Source of the DNA: Pontibacter russatus
GTDB lineage: Bacteria; Bacteroidota; Bacteroidia; Cytophagales; Hymenobacteraceae
Length of the DNA stretch: 64,000 bases
Assembly (NCBI RefSeq): GCF_009931655.1
Contig: NZ_CP047984.1
Location: forward strand, 124,001-188,000
Direction: 5' to 3'
Part shown: positions 8,529 through 16,192 of the stretch, piece after piece
How positions within the stretch are numbered: position 1 is the stretch's first letter
How the letters are laid out: the number at the start of each line of letters is the position of its first letter
Translations under genes and position numbers: made by a program
The notes under the pieces: model-generated
Database searches by the model: none
What the model was told of the DNA's origin: nothing
Seen by the model: only the letters and a program-made list of their open reading frames with translations

Positions 8529-9113
8529 TTGAACTTTTTAGCACATATCTTTTTATCCGGCGATGAGGAAGAACTTCTGATCGGCAACTTCATCGCTGAT
8601 GCTGTAAAAGGCAAACAGGCCGGGCTATATACCCCCGGCATCGCAAGGGGCATCCGGCTGCACCGCCTCATCGACACTTATACCGACACGCACCCCATTG
8701 TAGCCGAAACCAAGGCGCGGCTGCGGCCCAGGTACCGGAAATATGCACCCGTTATCGGGGATATGTACTACGACCACTTTCTGGCCGCCGACTTTGAGCG
8801 ATATGCCCTGCGGCCGCTGCCGGGTTACGCGCAGCAGGTATATGGCCTCATCCAGCGCAATTTCCACCTGCTGCCTCCGAGGGTGCAGCACCTGTTCGGG
8901 TATATGCAGCAGCACAACTGGCTCTTGTCTTACGCACAGGTGGAGGGTATCGGGCAGGCCCTGACGGGCATGAGCCGCCGGACGCCTTTTGCCTCGGGTA
9001 TGGAAACGGCAGCCGAGGAGCTGCAGGAAAACTACAGCCTGTATGCCGCTGAGTTCGATGCTTTTTTCCCTGAACTGGTGCAGTACGTGGAGGAAGTGAA
9101 GCGGGAACTCTGA
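8529..9113 (+). CDS. acpH: Acyl carrier protein phosphodiesterase (AcpH family)
   Basis: AcpH-type enzymes remove the phosphopantetheine arm from holo-ACP. The sequence NFLAHIFLSG, then ELLIGNFIADAVKG, the HRLIDTYTDTHP block and GDMYYDHFLA are the family core, with the metal-binding His and Asp residues of an HD-like fold. Family members begin MNFLAHI, which here falls on a TTG at 8529. The open frame reaches back to 8463, but those 22 residues look unrelated. I therefore favour the TTG start, giving 194 residues; this is inference. The gene converges with the SlyD-type gene and shares a terminator with it. Confidence 0.82.
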   Translation: MNFLAHIFLSGDEEELLIGNFIADAVKGKQAGLYTPGIARGIRLHRLIDTYTDTHPIVAETKARLRPRYRKYAPVIGDMYYDHFLAADFERYALRPLPGYAQQVYGLIQRNFHLLPPRVQHLFGYMQQHNWLLSYAQVEGIGQALTGMSRRTPFASGMETAAEELQENYSLYAAEFDAFFPELVQYVEEVKREL

Positions 9114-9130
9114 GGGCATACGGCCACAAA

Positions 9131-9168
9131 AAAAGGAGCAGCCGGAAAGCTGCTCCTTTTATATATAA
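9131..9168. terminator. Bidirectional terminator between acpH and the SlyD-type gene
   Basis: Stem AAAAGGAGCAGC / GCTGCTCCTTTT around CGGAAA, with an A-run on the left and TTTTATATATAA on the right. It is usable in both directions. Confidence 0.85.
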
Positions 9169-9179
9169 ATTGCTGTTAC

Positions 9180-9692
9180 CTAATGCTGGTGCCCGCCTGC
9201 GCCGTGTACGTGGCCGTGGTCCAGCTCCTCCGGCGTGGCCTCCCGCACACTCTCCACCTTGCCTTTGAAATACAGCTCCTTGCCGGCCAGCGGGTGGTTA
9301 AAATCCATCTTTACCGTGTCATCCCCGACTTCCACCACACGCCCCTGCAACTGGTTGCCCTCGCTGTCCGACATCGGGATGTAGTTGCCTTCTTCCAGCA
9401 TATTGTCCGGCACAGAGCCCTCTACCTCGAAAACATTCTTGGGCAGGTCTACCACCGCGTCCTCATTATATTCCCCGTAGCCGTCCTCGGTGTCAAGCTT
9501 AAAGTCGAAGCTTTCGCCGGATTTAAGCCCCTCCAGGTTATCTTCAAACTGGTCAGGCAGGCCGCTCATGCCATATATAAACACCATGGGCTGCTCTTCG
9601 TTGGCCGTCTCTATCAGGTTCTGCTCCCCGTCCTCGTCCAGAATGCGCAGCTCGTAAGTAAGCGTGACCACTTTATTTTTCTCAATCTTCAT
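9180..9692 (-). CDS. slyD: SlyD-type FKBP peptidyl-prolyl isomerase with His-rich tail
   Basis: A 170-residue cytoplasmic FKBP-type prolyl isomerase and chaperone. The N-terminal strand pair (VVTLTYELRILDEDG), the FIYGMSGLPDQFEDNLEGLKSGE block and the DGYGEY region belong to the FKBP half. The insert-in-flap chaperone domain is in the middle, and the return strand MDFNHPLAGKELYFKGKVESV is diagnostic of SlyD. The tail HGHVHGAGGHQH is His-rich, as in metal-binding SlyD proteins that supply nickel or other metals. The middle is strongly acidic. It is probably transcribed alone. Confidence 0.9.
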   Translation of the reverse strand: MKIEKNKVVTLTYELRILDEDGEQNLIETANEEQPMVFIYGMSGLPDQFEDNLEGLKSGESFDFKLDTEDGYGEYNEDAVVDLPKNVFEVEGSVPDNMLEEGNYIPMSDSEGNQLQGRVVEVGDDTVKMDFNHPLAGKELYFKGKVESVREATPEELDHGHVHGAGGHQH

Positions 9693-9797
9693 GTTTTACT
9701 TTTTCAGTAGGTGATACAAGTGAATATCTTAAAGATAAACTTTTTATTTGGAAACCAATGGCAGGAGGTTGTCATTAACCGCCTGCACGGCTTTTGC

Positions 9798-11750
9798 CTA
9801 TGGCATGCACCCGGTCAGTTCCCAGGCGCTGCGGTAAGCGTTTATACTCTCTACGTACGTAAGAAAAGCCGCGTAGTACGGGTGCTGGCTCAGGGTGGCG
9901 CTGTCGCCCACAATCACGAGTTTCTTCTTCGCCCGCGTCATGGCCACGTTCATGCGCCGGATATCCGCCAGGAAGCCGATCTCGCCTTTGTCGTTGCTGC
10001 GCGTCATGCTGATATAAATGATGTCACGCTCCTGCCCCTGGAAGCTGTCCACCGTACCGACCGATAACAGCCGCTTTAGCTTCAGATCGTGCAATAGCGG
10101 CATATGCTCCACGCGGTCCTGCAGGTAGTTGATCTGAGCGCGGTAGGGTGCTATCACGCCGATGCGCAGCGGGTCTGCCTCTGTGTCTGCGGCGGGGGTA
10201 TAATCCTTCAGCAGGTGCGCCAGGTGGTTGAGCAGCAGGTTGGCCTCGTCAGGGTTGGCGGAGCTGGAGCTTTCCGGCGTATCCACTTCGTTGTATCCGC
10301 AGCCCGCCGTGTCCACAAACTCAACGGCCAGACCGGGCGCAAAGTGTGGGTCAAACTGGTGCAGGTCGCTGCTGTGTACGCTTTCGTGCGCCTCCAGCCC
10401 GCCCTTGTAAAACTGCTGGTTCGAGAATTCCATGATGTGGTGGTGCATGCGGTACTGTGTTTTCAGCATCACTGACACTTCCGGCTGCCGCTCGATGCAT
10501 TTCTCAAACAGGGTCTTGCTCAGGCCGCCCTTCTCCGCCTCGTAGGATTTTACCGTGGGCGGCAGCTGGCAGTGGTCGCCCGCCAGCACCACGCGCTTGG
10601 CGCGGCTGATGGGTATCCAGCAGGCAGGCTCCAGGGCCTGGGCGGCCTCGTCTATAAACACCGTTTCGTACTCGAGGTGACGGATGGCTTTGTTGGCCGC
10701 GCCCACCAGCGTACAGGTAATCACCTGCACGTTGTGCAGCAAATCTTCGGTGATGTACTCCTCCACGCGATCCGCCTCTTCAAGCAGGCGCCTGCTCTCC
10801 GACCGGAATAACTGCCGCTGCGCACGCTCCTCGTGTCCGAACTTGCGTTTGTACTGGCTGGCCATGCGCTTGTATTCCTCTGCCGTTTTGCGGTAGTCCT
10901 TCAGATTTTTGTAGGAGGGGTGCTCCATTATCTGCGCATCAAGGGTATGTTCCAGCAGCACATCCGACACCCGCGACGGGTTCCCGATCCGGATCACGTT
11001 CACACCCTCGTTCGCGAGTTTCTCCGTCAGCAGGTCCACGGCGGTGTTGGAGGGGGCAGTCACGAGCAGGCGCTTCTGCGTCTGCAGGGTGGTGAGGATG
11101 GCCTGCACCAGCGTGGTGGTTTTGCCCGTGCCGGGAGGGCCGTGGATGATGGCCACGTCCTTCGCCTGCACAATCTTGCGCACTGCCTCATTCTGCGACG
11201 GGTTCAGCGACGGGATAGCCTCCACCTGCACGTCCGTAAAGCGCGGGGGCATGTCGCCCAGCAAAATATCGCGCAGCTCGGCAAGCCTTGTCTTATATGC
11301 CTCGATTACCTTCTTCATTGCGAACTCCATCTCGCGGTAGCTCATCTCATCGAAGGTGAGGTCGATGCCGAGGCGGCCGTCTTCCACCCAATCCGGCAGG
11401 TCTTCTTTGTTGGTGGCCAGGAGTACTTTGTTGCGGCGCAGGCCCACGATCACCCCGCTCAGGTTCTGGCGCTCGCCGCTGCCGTTGTTGCTGAACAGGG
11501 CGGCGGCTTTGCCCGTCTGGAAAAGGTGCAACTGGTCGCGGTCTTTGGTGCGCTCCAGCTCTATCACCACCTTGTTTCCGAAGCCGATCTCCTCTTTGGT
11601 GATGGTGACCGGGTACCAGCAGAAGCCCATGGCCTTGCGTTCAGCCACTGTGCTTTTCAGGCTCTTGATTTTGTATTGCTGCCGGTCTTCTTCCTGTTCA
11701 ATCTTCAGCAGTTCCTGTACCTGCTTCAGTTCATATAGTATCTCGCTCAT
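9798..11750 (-). CDS. SF1B helicase of the IGHMBP2/SMUBP-2 family
   Basis: A 650-residue Upf1-like superfamily 1B helicase. The Walker A GPPGTGKTTT is near residue 200, the DEAA Walker B (VFIDEAAQALEP) follows, then the GDHCQLPPTVKS motif III, QYRMHHHI, VDSFQGQERDIIYIS and NVAMTRAKKKLVIVGD. Bacteroidota homologues are annotated as DNA/RNA helicases but few have been studied. I chose ATG 11750 (MSEILYELKQ) over the TTG three codons upstream. A terminator-like hairpin ends only a few nucleotides before the start (see separate entry). The product is probably monocistronic. Confidence 0.9.
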   Translation of the reverse strand: MSEILYELKQVQELLKIEQEEDRQQYKIKSLKSTVAERKAMGFCWYPVTITKEEIGFGNKVVIELERTKDRDQLHLFQTGKAAALFSNNGSGERQNLSGVIVGLRRNKVLLATNKEDLPDWVEDGRLGIDLTFDEMSYREMEFAMKKVIEAYKTRLAELRDILLGDMPPRFTDVQVEAIPSLNPSQNEAVRKIVQAKDVAIIHGPPGTGKTTTLVQAILTTLQTQKRLLVTAPSNTAVDLLTEKLANEGVNVIRIGNPSRVSDVLLEHTLDAQIMEHPSYKNLKDYRKTAEEYKRMASQYKRKFGHEERAQRQLFRSESRRLLEEADRVEEYITEDLLHNVQVITCTLVGAANKAIRHLEYETVFIDEAAQALEPACWIPISRAKRVVLAGDHCQLPPTVKSYEAEKGGLSKTLFEKCIERQPEVSVMLKTQYRMHHHIMEFSNQQFYKGGLEAHESVHSSDLHQFDPHFAPGLAVEFVDTAGCGYNEVDTPESSSSANPDEANLLLNHLAHLLKDYTPAADTEADPLRIGVIAPYRAQINYLQDRVEHMPLLHDLKLKRLLSVGTVDSFQGQERDIIYISMTRSNDKGEIGFLADIRRMNVAMTRAKKKLVIVGDSATLSQHPYYAAFLTYVESINAYRSAWELTGCMP

Positions 11751-11756
11751 GTATCT

Positions 11757-11791
11757 CAAAAAAGAAAGGCTGGCATATATGCTCCAGCCTT
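11757..11791 (-). terminator. Terminator-like hairpin immediately upstream of the helicase start codon
   Basis: On the minus strand, stem AAGGCTGG / CCAGCCTT is followed by TTTCTTTTTTT. The T-run ends about 7 nt before the helicase ATG. It either terminates transcripts from the coiled-coil gene upstream or works as an attenuator of the helicase mRNA. Confidence 0.6.
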
Positions 11792-11949
11792 CCGGTGTGT
11801 TTTACTTATTCTGCACCAAGCAGGTAATATAATCTGCTTTGCATTTGGTGCAGTCTGTCGCTTTTCCTTAACAGTTTCCAGGGTGCTAAAGATTCATATG
11901 CAGGTAGCCTAGGTCAGCATATTATTCTCCCCGGCCAGCCTTGCCTCGG

Positions 11950-12519
11950 TTACTTTACCGCTTTCTTCTTCCGCACCTTTTTGGAGGCGTTGCTCAGCCT
12001 CACCTGCAGAAAAATGGCATATAGCAGCAGGATTACACAGGCACCCGTCAGCACCGAAATCACTTTGTCTTTGCCGTAGCGCAACTCGGAGGCGTCCTGT
12101 AGCTGCGCCTCTAGGTCCTTTATGGTGCGCTCACGCTGCTTGATGCTGGTTTGAAGCATCTTTATCTGGCTCTGCAGGTCGGCCATGCGGGTGCTGATGA
12201 TGCGCTGGTCCTGCAAGGTCATTTTGCCTTCGCGCTGGCTCTCCACGGTGCTCTCCGCCACTTTCTTGATGCTGGCCTCCTTGATGGCGGCAATCAGGTC
12301 AGAGTCGGTGTTGATGATTTTTTTCAGCGTCTCGATGATGTTCATCAAATCCGCCTTCGACTTCTTTCCCCAGAAATTGCTGTTCTGCTGCGTGTAAAAC
12401 TGGTATTCCATCACCAGCTGCTCCCGCTCGTTCATAAGCGTGGTCAGCTTATCCTGCTGCCGGGCCTGCGCACTTATAAACCAGAGGCAGCACATGGCCA
12501 TCACCAATAATCTCTTCAT
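11950..12519 (-). CDS. Secreted-then-anchored coiled-coil protein of unknown function
   Basis: A 189-residue protein with an N-terminal signal peptide (MKRLLVMAMCCLWFISAQA). Next comes a long, charged, glutamine-rich helical region with heptad character (about residues 90-150), a single transmembrane segment (VISVLTGACVILLLYAIFLQV) and a basic tail, KKVRKKKAVK. This predicts a periplasmic coiled coil tethered at its C-terminus with the basic tail in the cytoplasm. I do not recognise the family. It lies between the helicase and thyA and is separated from the helicase by the hairpin at 11757-11791. Confidence 0.7.
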   Translation of the reverse strand: MKRLLVMAMCCLWFISAQARQQDKLTTLMNEREQLVMEYQFYTQQNSNFWGKKSKADLMNIIETLKKIINTDSDLIAAIKEASIKKVAESTVESQREGKMTLQDQRIISTRMADLQSQIKMLQTSIKQRERTIKDLEAQLQDASELRYGKDKVISVLTGACVILLLYAIFLQVRLSNASKKVRKKKAVK

Positions 12520-12688
12520 TTCACTTCTAAGCTAAATCCTCAAATTACATGCAAATATGGCCAACTGAAAGCAAAAGCCCCACATTTATTTTTGGCAAAG
12601 CCTGTAAAAGAGCAGAAGCTGCCGGTTAGCTGTTACCGCCAGGCCACCTCTGCCTGAAGACATGGTTTATATATAAAACCGCGCCCTG

Positions 12689-12696
12689 TAAATTTG
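12689..12696 (+). promoter_or_regulatory. Candidate -7 element upstream of thyA
   Basis: TAAATTTG fits TAnnTTTG and lies 125 nt before the thyA ATG, which implies a long leader. No other supporting signal. Confidence 0.3.
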
Positions 12697-12820
12697 TGGA
12701 TTCCGTGAGGCAAGGCAGCTCCCCGCCCTGCACAGATTTCTCTTGCCCAACAACCGCTACTTCCAACAAATCATGTTATCTTTATTTCCGGATTTAAAAT
12801 TAAAGCGGACCCTATACAAT

Positions 12821-13615
12821 ATGAAGCAATATTTAGATTTGATGCGCCACATCCTCGACAAGGGAGTGAAAAAGGAGGACAGGACCGGAACGGGCACGCT
12901 GAGTGTGTTCGGCTACCAGATGCGCTTTAACCTGGCCGATGGTTTCCCGCTGGTGACGACGAAGAAGGTACACCTGAAGTCTATCCTGCACGAGCTGCTG
13001 TGGTTCCTGAAGGGCGACACCAACATCTCGTACCTGAAGGAGAACGGCGTGAGCATCTGGGACGAGTGGGCCGACGAAAACGGCGACCTGGGTCCGGTAT
13101 ACGGCTCGCAGTGGCGCAGCTGGCCCACCCCCGACGGCCGTCACATCGACCAGATCACGCAGGTGGTGAACCAGCTGAAAAACAACCCGGACTCACGGCG
13201 CATCATCGTGAGCGCCTGGAACGTGGCCGAGATTGAAAACATGAAGCTGCCGCCCTGCCACGCCTTTTACCAGTTTTACGTGGCCGAGGGCAGGCTGTCG
13301 TGCCAGCTGTACCAGCGCTCCGCCGATGTGTTCCTGGGCGTGCCGTTCAACATTGCCTCCTACGCGCTGCTGGTGCTGATGATGGCGCAGGTGACGGGCC
13401 TCGAGCCAGGCGAGTTTATCTGGACGGGCGGCGACACGCATTTATATATAAACCACCTGGAGCAGGCACAACTCCAACTCGCCCGCGAACCACGCGCCTT
13501 ACCGCAGATGAAGCTGAACCCGGACGTGAAAGATATTTTCGACTTCAAATACGGGGATTTCGAACTGGTGAACTACAACCCGCACCCCGCCATCAAGGCG
13601 CCGGTGGCGGTGTAA
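12821..13615 (+). CDS. thyA: Thymidylate synthase
   Basis: ThyA methylates dUMP to dTMP using methylenetetrahydrofolate. From the ATG at 12821 the protein is 264 residues, exactly the length of E. coli ThyA. A longer frame from 12743 would add 26 residues absent from the family. The catalytic Cys146 sits in [23 protein letters not shown] (phosphate-binding Arg), [12 protein letters not shown], the [18 protein letters not shown] dUMP-binding segment and the C-terminal IKAPVAV are all intact. It is followed 54 nt later by the ATPase gene in the same direction. Confidence 0.97.
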   Translation: MKQYLDLMRHILDKGVKKEDRTGTGTLSVFGYQMRFNLADGFPLVTTKKVHLKSILHELLWFLKGDTNISYLKENGVSIWDEWADENGDLGPVYGSQWRSWPTPDGRHIDQITQVVNQLKNNPDSRRIIVSAWNVAEIENMKLPPCHAFYQFYVAEGRLSCQLYQRSADVFLGVPFNIASYALLVLMMAQVTGLEPGEFIWTGGDTHLYINHLEQAQLQLAREPRALPQMKLNPDVKDIFDFKYGDFELVNYNPHPAIKAPVAV

Positions 13616-13669
13616 TCAAATCAAACGTAAGTCATTGGTTTGTATATAGTCAGAGAGGAATCGCGCGGT

Positions 13670-15016
13670 ATGCTTGTCAAAATCAAAGATGTGTTCAAGA
13701 CCATCGGCACGCCCAGCGTCACGTACGTGAGCCGGAACGACGGGGAATATGAGCGGCTGCTGACGGAGTACCTGGAGGTGGCCGGCAAGCTGTGCCTCAT
13801 CACGGGGCCTTCCAAAACAGGCAAGTCCACGCTGTACCAGAAAGTGCTGGCGGATTTAAACAAGCTGCCGCTGATTGTGCGCTGCGATGACCAGATGACA
13901 ACGGACGATGTGTGGCGGAAGGCGCTGGAAGACGTGAACTTCGACCGCATCACGGCCAGCACGGCTGCGGAGGATGTGCAGGTGACGGGCGCCGCGAAAA
14001 TGGGTGGCACAATGGGCTGGGGCTGGCTGGCGAATCTGATAGGCGAGGTCAGTTTGGGGATAGCTGACAAAGTGAGCGAGAGCACGGCCCGGGAAAAAAT
14101 CATCTCCAGGCCGTCTCCCAAGCACCTCATCCCGGTCCTGAAGAACCTGCCGTACGTGCTCGTGATAGAGGATTTCCACTACCTGAAGGAGGAGGTGAAG
14201 AAAAGTCTTTTCCAGCAGTGGAAAGCTTTCGTAGACGAGGAGGTGTCGGTGATTGTGCTCGGCACGACGCATCACGCCGTGGACCTGGCCTACTCCAACA
14301 AAGACCTGGTGGGCAGAATCGCCCATATAGAAGTGGGCACCTGGCTCACCAGCGACATCGAGCAGATCATCACCAGCGGCTTCAGCTACCTGAACATTCC
14401 CATCAAAAAAGCACTGGTGGAGTTTATCGCCACCGAGTGTGTAGGACTCCCCATCATCACGCAGAGCTGCTGCCTGCGGCTTTTTTTCGACAAAAGGATT
14501 TCAGAGATTGACACATTGGAGGGTGGCACCAGGCCAGCGTTTGAGGAGGAGGACATCGCGAAGGCCTTGTACAATGTGGCGCACACGGATTTCAGCGTGT
14601 TCCGGGATATATATGATGTCATCATCCGGGGTTTCCGGAAGGGCGGCAAATACCAGACCTATGAATTGCTGCTGCTGGCCTTCACCTTAGACCCCATCAC
14701 GTTCAAGCTGCAGCGGCACGAGCTGGACGAAAGGCTGGCACAACTCAGCATAAAATTTGCCACACCGCCTGCCACCTCCATCAACAGCACGCTGGGCGTG
14801 CTCAGCAAGCTGCAGCACAAATACGCTTTCGAGCTGCTGGAGTGGAGCCAGAAGCTGCGGACGCTGTACATTCTGGAGCCTTCCTTCTTGTTTTACCTGC
14901 GCTGGAAAGAAGAGCGGAAGTTAACGGACTCCTTGCCGTCTGACCGCATCGAGCGGATATACAGCATCATTTTCAACGACGTGCAGACCAGGTTTCCGAC
15001 CATCCGGGTAAAGTGA
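13670..15016 (+). CDS. Orphan P-loop ATPase (AAA/STAND-like), function unknown
   Basis: A 448-residue protein from ATG 13670; a TTG at 13640 would add ten residues. The Walker A GPSKTGKST is at residues 46-54 and the Walker B VLVIED at 163-168, followed by FHYL. The layout (short N-terminal segment, P-loop ATPase, then a helical winged-helix-like C-terminal half) recalls archaeal-type or STAND ATPases. Between the motifs a glycine-rich stretch, GAAKMGGTMGWGWLANLIGE, could be a membrane-contacting or flexible loop. No nuclease, TIR or other effector domain is fused or adjacent, so a defence role is only a possibility. It follows thyA by 54 nt. Confidence 0.75.
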   Translation: MLVKIKDVFKTIGTPSVTYVSRNDGEYERLLTEYLEVAGKLCLITGPSKTGKSTLYQKVLADLNKLPLIVRCDDQMTTDDVWRKALEDVNFDRITASTAAEDVQVTGAAKMGGTMGWGWLANLIGEVSLGIADKVSESTAREKIISRPSPKHLIPVLKNLPYVLVIEDFHYLKEEVKKSLFQQWKAFVDEEVSVIVLGTTHHAVDLAYSNKDLVGRIAHIEVGTWLTSDIEQIITSGFSYLNIPIKKALVEFIATECVGLPIITQSCCLRLFFDKRISEIDTLEGGTRPAFEEEDIAKALYNVAHTDFSVFRDIYDVIIRGFRKGGKYQTYELLLLAFTLDPITFKLQRHELDERLAQLSIKFATPPATSINSTLGVLSKLQHKYAFELLEWSQKLRTLYILEPSFLFYLRWKEERKLTDSLPSDRIERIYSIIFNDVQTRFPTIRVK

Positions 15017-15119
15017 TGCACTAGAGATAGGCGAAATGATGAATCATATATCATCATGCTGGCTTCGGGCGTAAAACCAAATCGGCATTCACCTGTTCCC
15101 ACTCAAACCACGACAGACT

Positions 15120-15881
15120 ATGAAACTAACATCCATTCTCACAGCCATCTTAACGGTGGCGCTGTTGCAGGCCAACGCCCAGCGTGCCACGCCGGATAAA
15201 ATCGAAACCAACAAAGGCACCCTCACGATTCAGCCGATTGAGCACGCCACCATGGTTTTGAACTGGGACGGTAAAACCATCTATGTGGACCCCACCGGCG
15301 GGGCAGCGGCCTTTGCCGGCATAGAAAAACCTAATATGATTCTCCTCACTGACATCCACGGCGACCATATGAACACGGAGACACTGGACGCGATGGATAC
15401 GGAAGGCGCGGTGTTTGTGGTGCCGCAGGCCGTGGCTGATAAACTTCCGGAGAAGTACAGGAGCCAGGCAAAAGTAATTGGCAATGGCGAAAGCATCACG
15501 GAAATGGGGATTCTGATAAAAGCTGTGCCCATGTACAACCTGCCGGAAAGCGCTGACGCCAAGCACGTGAAAGGACGCGGAAACGGCTATGTCCTGAAAA
15601 CAGGTAACAAAAATGTCTATATCTCCGGCGACACGGAGGGCGTGCCGGAAGTGCGCGGGCTGAAGAACATTGACGTGGCTTTCCTGTCGATGAACCTGCC
15701 CTACACGATGGATATAGCACAGGCCGCCAGCACTACGCTGGACTTTAAGCCGAAGGTTATATATCCGTACCACTTCCGTGGCCAGGGCGGACTTGCTGAC
15801 GTAGAGGCGTTCAAAAAAATGGTGAACGATAAAGACAAGAACATCGAAGTGCGGTTGAGGGACTGGTACCCGGCGCAGTGA
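15120..15881 (+). CDS. Secreted MBL-fold metallo-hydrolase (UlaG-like)
   Basis: A 253-residue metallo-beta-lactamase-fold protein with a signal peptide ending in ...LLQANAQ, so it is periplasmic. The metal motif reads TDIHGDHMN, in which the first His of HxHxDH is Asp, as in one subgroup of the UlaG-like clade. Later metal ligands can be placed at the SGDTEG and YPYHFRGQGG segments. The substrate is unknown. It is a single-gene unit ending at a strong terminator. Confidence 0.85.
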   Translation: MKLTSILTAILTVALLQANAQRATPDKIETNKGTLTIQPIEHATMVLNWDGKTIYVDPTGGAAAFAGIEKPNMILLTDIHGDHMNTETLDAMDTEGAVFVVPQAVADKLPEKYRSQAKVIGNGESITEMGILIKAVPMYNLPESADAKHVKGRGNGYVLKTGNKNVYISGDTEGVPEVRGLKNIDVAFLSMNLPYTMDIAQAASTTLDFKPKVIYPYHFRGQGGLADVEAFKKMVNDKDKNIEVRLRDWYPAQ

Positions 15882-15904
15882 GAGTTGAATAGAAGACATC
15901 TTTT

Positions 15905-15937
15905 AAAGGACCGAGGTTTCTCTTCGGTCCTTTTTTA
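15905..15937 (+). terminator. Terminator after the MBL-fold hydrolase
   Basis: Stem AAAGGACCGA / TCGGTCCTTT with a short loop and a run of Ts. Confidence 0.85.
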
Positions 15938-16192
15938 CAATTGTTTATACCTGATTCCCCATCATCCCGCAAGTCCTGCTATATATCCAGCTACACGTTA
16001 CTGCCTGTTCCGGTGATGTCCTATATCCCCGCAATGGTTCCGAGCGCAGGCCAAATGCAGTAATTCAAAAAGTGCATGAAATTTGATAGCTTAGGGGAAT
16101 ATTAGCGGCGCAGAAATCGGAGCAGCCATTTTTCCGGAATATAGCCGCACAATACCTGCTGAAACTAAATTTATATATAACTCCACACTGTA
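15938..16192. other. Spacer upstream of the hexosaminidase gene
   Basis: About 255 bp without a credible ORF or RNA gene. Several TATATA hexamers are present, one (ATTTATATATAA) some 15 nt before the ATG of the hexosaminidase. I see no clear TAnnTTTG promoter. Confidence 0.4.

Noticed and set aside
13670..15016. The orphan ATPase as a confirmed anti-phage system
   Set aside because: It has no effector domain, no neighbouring defence gene and a housekeeping context; only the P-loop can be supported.
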